From NCBI RefSeq assembly GCF_900114915.1, contig NZ_FOUS01000004.1:434001-498000 (forward strand): 64,000 nucleotides of DNA. The letters are read 5' to 3'. A program made the position numbers and the translations under genes. This document shows, piece by piece, positions 42,379 through 51,427 of the stretch. The DNA is from Bradyrhizobium sp. Rc3b (lineage in GTDB: Bacteria; Pseudomonadota; Alphaproteobacteria; Rhizobiales; Xanthobacteraceae). The notes beneath the pieces are model-generated. The model was not told the origin of the DNA and ran no database searches. It saw only the letters and a list, made by a program, of their open reading frames with translations. Positions within the stretch are counted from its first letter, which is position 1; the number at the start of each line of letters is the position of its first letter.

Positions 42379-43995
42379 TCAGCGCAGCGCCGCGGTGCGC
42401 ATGACGAACGACGTCGTCTGGAGCTTCGCGGTCGCGCTGCCCGAAAAACTGTCGCAGGACAGGCCGTGCATCGGGTCGTCGACAAAGCCCATCGCGATCA
42501 CCGCCTGCGGCTTGACGAAATAGCCGCGCAGCGCGGCCGTATCGAGCTCACCCATCAGCGTGACCGACATCGCGCGGCTGGCGCTCGGCGACAGCATCAC
42601 GATCTTGAGCCAGATGCTCTCGCTCTTGGCGGCGGAGAGGCGGGTCGCGGTCGCGACCGCGCCGTCGACGCTCTTGCCGACCACCGTGTTGATTTCGGTC
42701 GCCTGAGCGATGTTGCGCGACGCGGGACGGGCCGAGCGCGGGATCGGCGCGGAGGCGGCGACGACATTGGCGCGATCGACCGGGGAGGCGGCCGGCGCGA
42801 AAGCCAGCGCCTGAAGAGCGGCGTTGGACACGCTCGCGGTCGGTTGCGGATCGGTGGCGGCGGCAAGGGCCTGGCGGGCCTTCAGCGCAGCGATTTGCGC
42901 CGGCGTCGCCTGCTGCGGCGCGGCCGGGACATCATCCCAGAAGCCGCGGGCATTAATGATGTCGGCCGGGGTCTCCGGCTTGCCGGCAGCGGGCTTGTCG
43001 GCCACCGGCGCGGGCTTCGGCTTGGGCGGTGCAACGAGCTGCGCATCGGCCGAGGCGAGCTGGATCGCGGTGGGGATCTGCGGCTTGGCACGCGGCGTCG
43101 GCACCGGTTCGGCGGGCTTGGCGGCGGCTGCGACCACGGTCGGTGTCGCCGGCTTGGCGGCCGGGGCGGGCGCGCCCTCGTCGTCCTCGTCGCTGCTGGC
43201 GGCCGGAGCGGCGGACTTGCCCTTGAACAAAGCGGCGAAGAAGTTCGGCTTGCTGCTGCTGGAGTCGTCGCCATTGCCGCGGCGCTCGATCTCGGCCTTG
43301 GCGAGCTCATAGTTCTTCAGCGGCACGCCGTCGGTCGGCAGATGCACCGTCTTTCCGTCCGGGAAGACTCGGGCGAGCTGGTCATGCGTCATCCGCGGCC
43401 AGTGCCGGACGCTGCCGGTATCCAGATGCACGAAGGGGGAGCCGGAGGTCGGATAGAAGCCGACGCCGCCGCGCTGGAGGCGCAGGCCGGCGAAGCGGAT
43501 CTGCTCCAGCGCCACGCCCGGAATGTAGAAGTCCATCGCATGGCCCAGCATGTGCTGGCTGGCGCGCGCCACACCCGAGGAGCGGCGGCGGAGCATGGCG
43601 TTGGTGGCGGGGGAGCGGTAGGAGGAGATGATCTGGATCGGCTGCTTGCCGTCGACGTCGCGGTAGACTTCCCAGAGGATATCGAAGAGGCGGCGGTCCA
43701 TGACCGTCTCGTCCTGGGTGCGCCAGTCGCGCAGGAAGTGGTTGAGCTGCTTCAGCGCCGCTTCGTCATAGCGGCCATCGCGCTTGAAGGTGACGGTCAG
43801 GTCTTCGCCGGAATGGGTGTGGTGGAAGGAGAGCGTCTTGGTCTCGTTCAGCGCGGCGGCGTTATGAACCGAGCCTGCGCCCGCAAGCAGCAATACGGCA
43901 GCGAGGCCGATCCGCGAACCGGTCTTCACTCCCGCATGGGACAACGACAGCACAGCAAGTTGGCGTGCGAGACCAGTCAGCACGTATGAGCCCAC
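42379..43995 (-). CDS. DUF882/M15-like peptidoglycan peptidase-type protein
   Basis: A 538-residue protein. An N-terminal hydrophobic segment (about 28-48, Ala-rich) is a signal anchor or peptide. The DUF882 domain covers about 52-205; HMLGHAMD (H148, D155) and FVHLD (H190) match the zinc ligands of M15-type D,D-carboxypeptidases, with ISSYRSPATNAMLRRRS upstream. A long Ala/Pro-rich low-complexity region (about 250-430) and a C-terminal segment of 100 residues follow, unusual for the YcbK group. Start is GTG 43995 with no strong ribosome site; GTG 43983 is an alternative. Its neighbour is an L,D-transpeptidase. Confidence 0.8.
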   Translation of the reverse strand: MGSYVLTGLARQLAVLSLSHAGVKTGSRIGLAAVLLLAGAGSVHNAAALNETKTLSFHHTHSGEDLTVTFKRDGRYDEAALKQLNHFLRDWRTQDETVMDRRLFDILWEVYRDVDGKQPIQIISSYRSPATNAMLRRRSSGVARASQHMLGHAMDFYIPGVALEQIRFAGLRLQRGGVGFYPTSGSPFVHLDTGSVRHWPRMTHDQLARVFPDGKTVHLPTDGVPLKNYELAKAEIERRGNGDDSSSSKPNFFAALFKGKSAAPAASSDEDDEGAPAPAAKPATPTVVAAAAKPAEPVPTPRAKPQIPTAIQLASADAQLVAPPKPKPAPVADKPAAGKPETPADIINARGFWDDVPAAPQQATPAQIAALKARQALAAATDPQPTASVSNAALQALAFAPAASPVDRANVVAASAPIPRSARPASRNIAQATEINTVVGKSVDGAVATATRLSAAKSESIWLKIVMLSPSASRAMSVTLMGELDTAALRGYFVKPQAVIAMGFVDDPMHGLSCDSFSGSATAKLQTTSFVMRTAALR

Positions 43996-44146
43996 CCAGT
44001 CGACGAGCGTTCAAATGGACTCTCCCGCCAACCCCGTAGCAGCGCGAAAGAGGATGAACGCTTTCTTAAAGCAAGAAGGTTAATTCGAGGTTGACCTTCC
44101 CGCCCCCAAACCAAGTCAGACTACAATCCTAACCCGTTGAGTGTGG

Positions 44147-44221
44147 CAAAAAAACGCCCGGTGCCGGGAGCCAGGTGGACAATGGTTAACGTTAAACGGC
44201 CCCATCCATGGGACGGGGCCG
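44147..44221 (-). terminator. paired terminator hairpins of the L,D-transpeptidase gene
   Basis: Reading the minus strand, CGGCCCC (44221-44215) pairs with GGGGCCG (44203-44197), followed by TTT. Further on, CCCG-GCAC-CGGG is followed by CGTTTTTTT (about 44168-44147). The second has a short stem but a long T-run. They end the minus-strand transcript after 44264. Confidence 0.75.
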
Positions 44222-44263
44222 TTGATATCGTTGTGAAATTCGAAAAGCCGGGTCCGCGCAGGC

Positions 44264-46435
44264 TTACCGGGTGAACACCCGCTGCTGCTGTGGCCGGCGG
44301 CCGACCGGAGCCGGCGGGGGCGTCGGCGCCCCGCCTCCGAAGAGCCGCTCGAAGAAGTTCGGGCCGGAGGACCCGAAGCCGCCGCCATTGTTGGCCACCG
44401 CCACGCCCGAGGGCAGGGTCGTCGCCGGGCGCGAATAGCTCGGCTGCGAGTGCGCAACGACGGCCTCGAGATCCTTGCCGCGGTTGTTCTTCAGGATGTT
44501 GATCATGGTCGCGTCGCGGCCATAGACGTCCTTGCGGAACTGCAGCTTGCCGGCATCGTCCACAAAGGCGGTCTGATAGGTGATGTTGACCGGGACCGGG
44601 GTCGGGAATTTCAGGTCGATCTCGCTCTTGCCGTACATGCTGCGCACGCGCTCGGGCGTGTACTTCTCGTTCGGCATGGTGATGTTGAGCAGCACGGACG
44701 CGTACTGATCCGGGTTCTGCACGCGCATGCAGCCATGGCTGAAGGCGCGATCTTCCCTGGCGAACAGGTTCTTGTCCGGCGTGTCGTGCTGATAGACCAG
44801 GAACTTGTTCGGGAAGTTGAAGCGGATGCGGCCGAGCGCGTTGGCCTCACCGGGCGGCTGCGAGATGTGCACCGAGCCGTCGCGGTTCTGTTCGAGCTTG
44901 AGGCCCATGCGCTGGAGCACGGTCGGGTCCTGCTGCAACGCCGGCAGGTACTCGTTGTAGACGATCGACGGCGGCACGTTCCAGGTCGGATTGACCGTGA
45001 TGTACTTCATCGTCTCGGTGAGCAGCGGGGTCGCGTGCGTGCCTGGCTTGCCGGTGACGACACGGGTGGTCCAGACCTGCTGGCCGCGCTGCATCACCTT
45101 CAGCGTGTAGTCGGGAATGTTGAGGATCACATAGGCATCGCCCAGCGCGGGCGCGCCGAGATCGCGCGGCAGCCAGCGCCAGCGCTCCATGTTCACCAGC
45201 ACCACGTCGATCTGCTTGTCGCGCTTCGGGGTGTTGAGCGCCTTGACCGTCTTGTCGTCGAGGATGCCGGTCGCCTTCATCTCGGCGCCGCTCTGGAATT
45301 TTCGCACGGCGTCGGCGACCGCTGCGTCATAGCGGGTGTCGCTGGCGTTCTCGGCAAGGCCGAGCTTGGTGCGGAGTTGCGGCACGCGCGGATCTTCCAC
45401 GACGATCTCAGCCTGCTTCTTGCTGGCCGGGGTGTATTTCAGCGCCGGACCATCGGCGATCTCGATCGCCGGGCTGCTGCCCTGACCGCGAAGCTCCGCG
45501 AGCTTGGCCTTCAGCTCCTTGTAGAGCTTGTGGGGCGGATTGTAGCTGTCGAGCGCAGCGGAGGCGTCCGTCGCGGTCGTGACCTTGGCGAGCACCTCGT
45601 TCGGGTCGACCGGATGCTCGGGATAGAGGATGTCGCCGCTGACCTGCGACCAATGCATGCGGCCGCTCTGGGCCTGGCGCGCATAGTCGAACATGCTGGC
45701 GGTGAGCTTGAGCTCGGCATCGGCCAGCGCATCGGGCGTGCTGGCGCTGGCGAAGTCCGGCACCGGATAGTCGGCGGGATTGAGGCCGTCGGACGCGGCG
45801 TCCTTCAGCCGCGCGATGACGCCTTTGGCCGCGGGGGTCAGGCTGCCGCCTTGCGTCCAGACCGGCGCGAAGTCCCGTGCGCCATAAAACTTCTCGATCG
45901 CCGCGCGCTCGTTCTTGCGGTCGAAATGGCGCGAAGCCTTGGCGCCGATGATGTCCTTGAGCTTGTCGGCGACCGGCTGGTCGGCGGCGGGAACGTTGCT
46001 CGCAGCCTTCACGGGCTCGGCGGCAGGGGCCGCAGCCGTGGCGGGTGCCGCAGGCGCAGCGGTTGCGGGCTCGGACTTCGCGGTGTCGCTCTTCGGCGCC
46101 TCGGGCGCGGGCGTGGTGGCGACGTCGGACGGCTTGGTTTCCACCTTCTCGGGGGCCGGGGCCGGCACGACGTCAGCCCTTGTAGGCTCCTTCGCCGGCT
46201 CCTTGGCGGAATCCTGCACCGTGGCGGTGGTGTCGAGCTTGATGTCGGATGCGGTCGGGGGCGGGACGTTGGCCGGCTCGGGGCGCGGGATCGCGGCTTC
46301 GATCGCGAGCTCGGCGGCGCTGCTGCGCGCCTGATCCTGCGCCAGGGCCGAGCTGGCCGACACCGTGAGGAAGGTTGCCGCGACCGTCATCAAGACACGG
46401 TCGAAGCCCGCACGGTGGTTCAAACAGTCACGCAT
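44264..46435 (-). CDS. L,D-transpeptidase, YcbB/LdtD type
   Basis: A 723-residue periplasmic enzyme. After a signal peptide (about 1-33, ASSALAQ) comes a long Ala/Pro/Glu-rich linker (to about 155), then a YcbB-like N-terminal domain (FYGARDFAPVWTQGGSLTPAAKGVIARL), a peptidoglycan-binding segment (VADAVRKFQSGAEMKATGILDDKTVKALN), and the YkuD catalytic domain. The catalytic signature SHGCMRVQN puts the Cys at 569. It makes 3-3 cross-links in peptidoglycan or attaches lipoproteins. The C-terminus is a Pro/Gly-rich tail. It ends at two terminators and lies next to the DUF882 peptidase-type gene. Confidence 0.9.
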   Translation of the reverse strand: MRDCLNHRAGFDRVLMTVAATFLTVSASSALAQDQARSSAAELAIEAAIPRPEPANVPPPTASDIKLDTTATVQDSAKEPAKEPTRADVVPAPAPEKVETKPSDVATTPAPEAPKSDTAKSEPATAAPAAPATAAAPAAEPVKAASNVPAADQPVADKLKDIIGAKASRHFDRKNERAAIEKFYGARDFAPVWTQGGSLTPAAKGVIARLKDAASDGLNPADYPVPDFASASTPDALADAELKLTASMFDYARQAQSGRMHWSQVSGDILYPEHPVDPNEVLAKVTTATDASAALDSYNPPHKLYKELKAKLAELRGQGSSPAIEIADGPALKYTPASKKQAEIVVEDPRVPQLRTKLGLAENASDTRYDAAVADAVRKFQSGAEMKATGILDDKTVKALNTPKRDKQIDVVLVNMERWRWLPRDLGAPALGDAYVILNIPDYTLKVMQRGQQVWTTRVVTGKPGTHATPLLTETMKYITVNPTWNVPPSIVYNEYLPALQQDPTVLQRMGLKLEQNRDGSVHISQPPGEANALGRIRFNFPNKFLVYQHDTPDKNLFAREDRAFSHGCMRVQNPDQYASVLLNITMPNEKYTPERVRSMYGKSEIDLKFPTPVPVNITYQTAFVDDAGKLQFRKDVYGRDATMINILKNNRGKDLEAVVAHSQPSYSRPATTLPSGVAVANNGGGFGSSGPNFFERLFGGGAPTPPPAPVGRRPQQQRVFTR

Positions 46436-46781
46436 TGTGTCGCACCCCTCGGGTGAACTGTCCCTCGTGGAACAGCTTTGTTATCGCCTATTGAGCTTCG
46501 GCTAAATCGCGCCGGCCTCTCGAAAGTTGCACGCCTGCACGCAACGATTCATACGTAGACGATATACAGGCCCCGGTTTTGCAGCCAGCGCTAACCGGGA
46601 CAACTCACGCCAAACTGACTTCAAGGGAGCCTCTTGGCAACGGATTGTGCGCCTGCCCAGCGCGCTTTTCCCTGTGTCTGTCACTTCCAAGTCACGGTTC
46701 AAGAAGCAGTCGAATTCTGTCGTCATGCGAACGGCTTACAGCCGGTCTCGCATCGCCGCACGAACCCTCGTTCGCATGGGC
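46436..46781. other. intergenic region, no recognised gene
   Basis: 346 nt between the start of the L,D-transpeptidase gene and the 3' end of the response-regulator gene. No CDS with credible codon use or ribosome site, no RNA gene and no strong terminator was found. It must contain the transpeptidase promoter. Confidence 0.5.
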
Positions 46782-48278
46782 TCAGTGCGTCTCCTCGCCG
46801 CTTTTCCCGCCATGTCCGGGAACCCCGGCCTCGTCGAGTTTGCGGTAGAGGGTGGACCGGCCGATTTTGAGGCGGCGGGCCACCTCGGACATCTGGCCGC
46901 GGTAGTGCGAGATCGCGAAGCGGATGATCTCGTTCTCCATGTCCTCGAGCGCGCGGACGTCGCCGGTGGGGGTCAGCATGGCCAGATTTCCCACAGCCGG
47001 GAGCGGCGCGATTGGTATTTCATTGCCCGATACCACCGAAGGGGTCGCCGCCGGCTCGAGCATCAGCGGAGCGGTCGGAATCTCGGTTACGGGATGCGGC
47101 GGCGAAGCGAGCAGAGGGAAGTCGCCGAGGCCGAGCTGGTCGCCGTCGCTCATCACCACAGCACGGTAGACCGCGTTCTCGAGCTGGCGGATGTTGCCGG
47201 GCCAGTCGAGCTGGGCAAGATGGGCCATGGCCTCGCCGCTGATGCCGGTGATCGCGCGGTTCTCCTCGGCGGCAAACCGCGCCAGGAAATGCCGGAGCAG
47301 ATGCGGGATGTCCTCGCGCCGCGCCCGGAGCGAGGGGATCGTCAGCGGCAGCACGTGCAGACGATAGAACAGGTCTTCCCGGAAGTGTCCCTGTTTCACC
47401 CGCTCCAGCAGCCGACGATTGGTGGCCGAGACGATGCGGACGTCGACCTTGACGGGCTTGCGGCCGCCGACCGCCTCGACCGCGCCTTCCTGGAGCGCGC
47501 GCAGCAGCTTGACCTGCGCGGTCAGCGGCAGCTCGCTGACCTCGTCCAGAAACAGCGTGCCGCCATGGGCCTCGACGAACTTGCCCATGTGCCGCTCGGT
47601 GGCGCCGGTGAAAGCGCCCTTCTCGTGGCCGAACAGAATGGACTCGACGAGGTTGTCGGGGATCGCGCCGCAATTGACGGCGACGAAGGGCTTGGCCTTG
47701 CGCTCGCCACTGCCATGGATGGCTCGCGCGAACATCTCCTTGCCGACGCCGGACTCGCCTTCGATCAGAACGGGAATCGCGGAGTTCGCCGCCTTCTGCG
47801 CGGCGCGCATCACGCCTGCCATCGCCTCGGCGCGGGTGATGATGTCGGAGAAGGTCAGCCGGCCCTCGCGGCTGTGTCGGATGCGCTGCAATTCGCCCTT
47901 GAGCGCGGAGGCGTTGAGCGCGTTGCGCAGCGAGACCTGGAGCCGCTCCACACCAACCGGCTTGACCACGAAATCGGCCGCGCCGGCGCGCATCGCCGAG
48001 ATCACGTTGTCGATGCCGCCATGGGCGGTCTGCACGATGACGGGGACGCTGAGACCTGCTTCGCGGATTTTCGCCAGCACGCCCATGCCGTCGAGGCCGG
48101 GCATCACGAGATCGAGGATGACGGCGTCGATGGCCGGAGCATCGGGCGCGGTGAGGGCTGCGATCGCGGCGTCACCGGAGTCCACGACGACCGTCTCATA
48201 GCCGCATTTCTGCACCATGTTCTCGACCAGCCGGCGGGCTACGGCGTCGTCGTCGGCGATCAAAATACTGGCAGCCAT
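46782..48278 (-). CDS. sigma-54-dependent response regulator (NtrC family)
   Basis: A 498-residue regulator. The receiver domain (1-120) has the phospho-acceptor D56 (VILDLVMPG) and the conserved Lys (FVVKP). The AAA+ domain has Walker A GESGVGKE (174-181), the sigma-54 contact loop GAFTGA (221-226) and a Walker B LFLDEVSEL. The C-terminal Fis-type HTH reads RGQMSEVARRLKIGRSTLYRKLDE. It activates sigma-54 promoters after phosphorylation. No histidine kinase gene is adjacent, so the partner is elsewhere. It resembles DctD/AlgB-like enhancers but its target is unknown. Confidence 0.92.
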   Translation of the reverse strand: MAASILIADDDAVARRLVENMVQKCGYETVVVDSGDAAIAALTAPDAPAIDAVILDLVMPGLDGMGVLAKIREAGLSVPVIVQTAHGGIDNVISAMRAGAADFVVKPVGVERLQVSLRNALNASALKGELQRIRHSREGRLTFSDIITRAEAMAGVMRAAQKAANSAIPVLIEGESGVGKEMFARAIHGSGERKAKPFVAVNCGAIPDNLVESILFGHEKGAFTGATERHMGKFVEAHGGTLFLDEVSELPLTAQVKLLRALQEGAVEAVGGRKPVKVDVRIVSATNRRLLERVKQGHFREDLFYRLHVLPLTIPSLRARREDIPHLLRHFLARFAAEENRAITGISGEAMAHLAQLDWPGNIRQLENAVYRAVVMSDGDQLGLGDFPLLASPPHPVTEIPTAPLMLEPAATPSVVSGNEIPIAPLPAVGNLAMLTPTGDVRALEDMENEIIRFAISHYRGQMSEVARRLKIGRSTLYRKLDEAGVPGHGGKSGEETH

Positions 48279-48405
48279 GGTGTTCCCCGCACGCTACTAC
48301 TATCTGTCTCGAATCGGGGCACTCTGGCCGAAGCCGATTAACGCACTCTTAAACCTTGATGCCCCCGCCCGCCGTCGCGCTTGTTGAACACAGGTTTCCC
48401 ACACA

Positions 48406-50313
48406 ATGAATTCGCGCTCCAAGCCTGCTCTTAAAAAGTCCGCCCTCCACAAGCCAGCTGCCAAGACATCCGCCGCCAAGAAATCTACCGTCAAGACGAA
48501 GTCCTCCGGGTCTTCACGCGCAAAGCCTGCGAGCAAGACCGGCAAGCTTCCGGAGTGGAACCTTGCCGATCTCTATTCCGGGATCGATGCGCCGGAAGTG
48601 GCGCGCGATCTCGAAAAGATGGATGCCGACTGCGTCGCGTTCGAGACGGACTACAAGGGCAAGCTGGCGACAGGGACAGCAAACGAAGATGGCGGAAAAT
48701 GGCTCGCGGAAGCCGTGCGACGCTATGAGGCAATCGACGATCTTGCCGGCCGGCTCGGTTCCTATGCCGGGCTCATCCACGCCGGCGACAGCGTCGACCC
48801 TGCGATTTCAAAGTTTTACGGCGATGTGTCGGAGCGGCTGACGGCGGCGTCCACGCATTTGCTGTTCTTCGCGCTCGAGCTCAACCGTGTCGATGACGAT
48901 ATTTTGAACCGGGCCATGCAAGCGCCCGAGCTCGCGCACTACCGTCCCTGGATCGAGGATCTGCGCAAGGAGAAGCCATATCAGCTCGACGACAAGCTCG
49001 AGCAGCTTTTCCTGGAGAAGGCGCAGACCGGCTATTCCGCCTTCAACCGGCTGTTCGACCAGACCATCTCCGGACTGCGCTTCAAGGTCGGGGCCAAGGA
49101 GCTGGCGATCGAGCCGACGCTCAATCTGCTGCAGGACCGCGACGGCGCCAAGCGCAAGAGCGCGGCCGAGGCACTGGCAAAAACCTTCAAGGCCAACGAG
49201 CGCACCTTTGCGCTGATCACCAACACGCTCGCCAAGGACAAGGACATCTCCGACCGCTGGCGCGGCTTCCAGGACGTCGCGGATTCCCGCCATCTCAACA
49301 ACCGCGTCGAGCGCGAGGTGGTGGATGCGCTGGTCGCCTCGGTGCAGGCTGCCTATCCAAAGTTGTCGCATCGCTATTACGCGTTGAAGGCGAAGTGGTT
49401 CGGCAAGAAGCGGCTGGCTTATTGGGATCGCAACGCGCCGCTGCCGTTTGCCGCGACGGACGTCATCGGCTGGCCCGATGCGCGCAACATGGTGCTGACG
49501 GCCTATCGCGGCTTCTCGCCCAAAATGGCTGATATCGCCGAGCGCTTCTTCACCGATCGCTGGATCGACGCGCCGGTGCGGCCGGGCAAGGCGCCCGGCG
49601 CATTCTCGCATCCGACCACGCCCTCGGCGCACCCTTATGTGCTGATGAACTACCAGGGCAAGCCGCGCGACGTGATGACGCTCGCCCACGAGCTCGGCCA
49701 TGGCGTGCATCAGGTGCTGGCGGCGAAGAACGGCGCGCTGATGGCGCCGACGCCGCTGACGCTGGCGGAGACCGCAAGCGTGTTCGGCGAGATGCTCACG
49801 TTCAGGCGGCTCCTTGCCCAGACCAAAAATGCAAAACAGCGCCAGGCGCTGCTGGCCGGCAAGGTCGAGGACATGATCAACACCGTGGTGCGGCAGATCG
49901 CGTTCTACTCGTTCGAGCGCGCGGTCCACACCGAGCGCAAGAACGGCGAGCTCACCGCGACCCGGCTCGGCGAGATCTGGCTGTCGGTGCAGGGCGACAG
50001 CCTCGGGCCGGCAATCGAGATCAAGGCGGGTTACGAGAACTACTGGATGTATATCCCGCACTTCATCCATTCACCGTTCTACGTCTACGCCTACGCGTTC
50101 GGCGATTGCCTCGTGAACTCGCTCTATGCTGTCTACGAGAACGCGAACGAGGGCTTTGCCGAGCGCTATCTCGACATGCTCGCCGCCGGCGGCACCAAGC
50201 ATTATTCCGAGCTGCTGCGGCCGTTCGGACTGGATGCCAAGGACCCGAAATTCTGGGACGGCGGTCTCTCGGTCATCGCCGGGATGATCGACGAACTTGA
50301 GGCGATGGGCTGA
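48406..50313 (+). CDS. pepF: M3-family oligoendopeptidase F
   Basis: A 635-residue zinc metallopeptidase that degrades short peptides in the cytoplasm. The zinc motif HELGH is at residues 428-432 in LAHELGHGVHQVL, with the downstream Glu in ASVFGEMLTF. The N-terminal 50 residues are Lys/Ser/Ala-rich and low-complexity; true PepF starts around KLPEWNLADLYSGIDAPEV. This basic tail may be disordered and is not typical of the family. The gene lies alone before the toxin-antitoxin pair. Confidence 0.92.
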   Translation: MNSRSKPALKKSALHKPAAKTSAAKKSTVKTKSSGSSRAKPASKTGKLPEWNLADLYSGIDAPEVARDLEKMDADCVAFETDYKGKLATGTANEDGGKWLAEAVRRYEAIDDLAGRLGSYAGLIHAGDSVDPAISKFYGDVSERLTAASTHLLFFALELNRVDDDILNRAMQAPELAHYRPWIEDLRKEKPYQLDDKLEQLFLEKAQTGYSAFNRLFDQTISGLRFKVGAKELAIEPTLNLLQDRDGAKRKSAAEALAKTFKANERTFALITNTLAKDKDISDRWRGFQDVADSRHLNNRVEREVVDALVASVQAAYPKLSHRYYALKAKWFGKKRLAYWDRNAPLPFAATDVIGWPDARNMVLTAYRGFSPKMADIAERFFTDRWIDAPVRPGKAPGAFSHPTTPSAHPYVLMNYQGKPRDVMTLAHELGHGVHQVLAAKNGALMAPTPLTLAETASVFGEMLTFRRLLAQTKNAKQRQALLAGKVEDMINTVVRQIAFYSFERAVHTERKNGELTATRLGEIWLSVQGDSLGPAIEIKAGYENYWMYIPHFIHSPFYVYAYAFGDCLVNSLYAVYENANEGFAERYLDMLAAGGTKHYSELLRPFGLDAKDPKFWDGGLSVIAGMIDELEAMG

Positions 50314-50340
50314 GGCGGTGGGCGGCCCGTAAAACATTTG

Positions 50341-50380
50341 TTGAACTTCTGTTCGCCGGACGTTATACAGATGTATAACG
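50341..50380 (+). promoter_or_regulatory. promoter and operator of the AbrB/Doc pair
   Basis: TTGAAC (50341-50346) and TATACA (50364-50369) at 17-nt spacing form a good sigma-70 promoter. CGTTATAC-AGAT-GTATAACG (50361-50380) is a perfect 20-bp palindrome that overlaps the -10 and lies 10 nt before the antitoxin ATG, as expected for autoregulation by a toxin-antitoxin complex. Confidence 0.75.
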
Positions 50381-50390
50381 AGGTGCGGCC

Positions 50391-50657
50391 ATGAACGAGA
50401 AGGCGGACCCCAAGGACCTGAAGAGCGGCTCTACCGTGCTTCAGGTCCGCAAGATCGGCAATTCCATCGGCGTTATCCTACCGAAGGAACTTGCCGGTCG
50501 TCTGAATCTCAAAGAGGGCGACAAGCTGTTTCCGGTCGAGCAGTCGGACGGTGGCGTCTTGTTGACGCCGCATGATCCCGACTTCGAAAAAGCGATGGAG
50601 ATCGCACGGCGAAGCATGAAGCGTTATCACAACGCCCTCGCCGAACTCGCCAAATGA
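50391..50657 (+). CDS. AbrB/MazE-type antitoxin
   Basis: An 88-residue protein. The swapped-hairpin DNA-binding domain is visible as LQVRKIGNSIGVILPKELAGRLNLKEGDKLFPVE (about residues 18-50), followed by a toxin-binding helical tail (FEKAMEIARRSMKRYHNALAEL). Its start follows a perfect palindromic operator that overlaps its promoter. The last codon overlaps the ATG of the Doc gene (ATGA at 50654-50657), so translation is coupled. AbrB antitoxins are paired with Doc/Fic toxins in several type II systems. Confidence 0.9.
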   Translation: MNEKADPKDLKSGSTVLQVRKIGNSIGVILPKELAGRLNLKEGDKLFPVEQSDGGVLLTPHDPDFEKAMEIARRSMKRYHNALAELAK

Positions 50658-51040
50658 GCGAGCCGTTCTGGCTGACGCGTCGGATCATCATTGCGATCCA
50701 CGACGAACAACTGGCGATCCATGGCGGCGCAAGCGGCCTTCGAGATGAAGGCATGCTCGAATCCGCGCTCGATCGGCCCAGAAACAAATGGTCTTACGAG
50801 AGCGCCGATCTTCCCGAATTGGCGGCGGCGTACGCCTTCGGCATCGCGCGCAACCGTCCGTTCGTCGACGGCGATAAGCGCACGTCGCTGCTGGCGTTGT
50901 ACACGTTTCTCGGCGTGAACGGCATCGACTTCGTTGTACCCGAGGCTGAAGCGGCAGCCATCATCCTGTCGCTCGCTGCCGGCGAGGTCAGCGAGGAGAA
51001 CCTGACGCGCTGGATCCGCGACAATTGGGATTCCAAATGA
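50654..51040 (+). CDS. Doc-type toxin (Fic fold) with altered active-site motif
   Basis: A 128-residue death-on-curing protein. Fold-typical segments are LTRRIIIAIHDEQLAIHGG, LRDEGMLESALDRP and LPELAAAYAFGIARN. The Fic signature, normally H-P-F-x-D-G-N-K-R-T, here reads RPFVDGDKRT: the catalytic His is Arg (CGT) and the Asn is Asp (GAT), each one base from the expected codon. Doc kinases phosphorylate EF-Tu and need the His/Asn-containing loop, so activity is probably lost or changed. The remainder of the gene is intact. It is translated from an ATGA overlap with the antitoxin. Confidence 0.85.
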   Translation: MSEPFWLTRRIIIAIHDEQLAIHGGASGLRDEGMLESALDRPRNKWSYESADLPELAAAYAFGIARNRPFVDGDKRTSLLALYTFLGVNGIDFVVPEAEAAAIILSLAAGEVSEENLTRWIRDNWDSK

Positions 51041-51137
51041 CCTGATTTGCAGGAAAACCGCGTCCCGGTGCCGTTGCCCTGCCCGAAACTTTGCGGTATC
51101 CCAGCCCAAGAATTCGACTTTCGACTGGGGACAATCC

Positions 51138-51290
51138 ATGGCTGATCATAGCGAAGTGGCGTACAGCACCGCCGACGGCAACGACTACGTTGCTCACGAG
51201 CAGACCTACGAGGGCTTCATCAAGCTGGTGAAGTACGGCACGGCCTCGGTCGCGCTCATCGTGATCCTGATGGCGATCTTCCTGACCTGA
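51138..51290 (+). CDS. aa3-type cytochrome c oxidase subunit IV
   Basis: A 50-residue protein. The sequence YVAHEQTYEGFIKLVKYGTASVALIVILMAIFLT is the bacterial aa3 oxidase subunit IV (COX-ARM) family pattern: an N-terminal polar arm and one C-terminal transmembrane helix. It would associate with the haem-copper oxidase core; catalytic subunits are not in the window. A GGGGA ribosome site lies about 8 nt before the ATG. It sits just before the pnt transhydrogenase genes and may share their transcript; the gap to pntAA is 137 nt. Confidence 0.9.
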   Translation: MADHSEVAYSTADGNDYVAHEQTYEGFIKLVKYGTASVALIVILMAIFLT

Positions 51291-51427
51291 TCTGTCGGCA
51301 GCTGCCCACGCCAGCGGCAGCAGCTGCCCAGAATATTTGCATCCAAGCCGGTGCCAAAACCGGTATCGAACGCCGCGGGAGTAACGCTTAGTTTGCGCGC
51401 GCGCTGTCCCGCGCCGCCGGAGGACCT

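Noticed and set aside
44450..46456. A 668-codon frame antisense to the L,D-transpeptidase gene
   Set aside because: It is a complement of the SHGCMRVQN-containing gene, has low-complexity Arg/Gly content and no ribosome site.
46527..48341. A 604-codon frame antisense to the sigma-54 response regulator
   Set aside because: The sense frame contains receiver, AAA+ and Fis motifs, while the antisense product has none.
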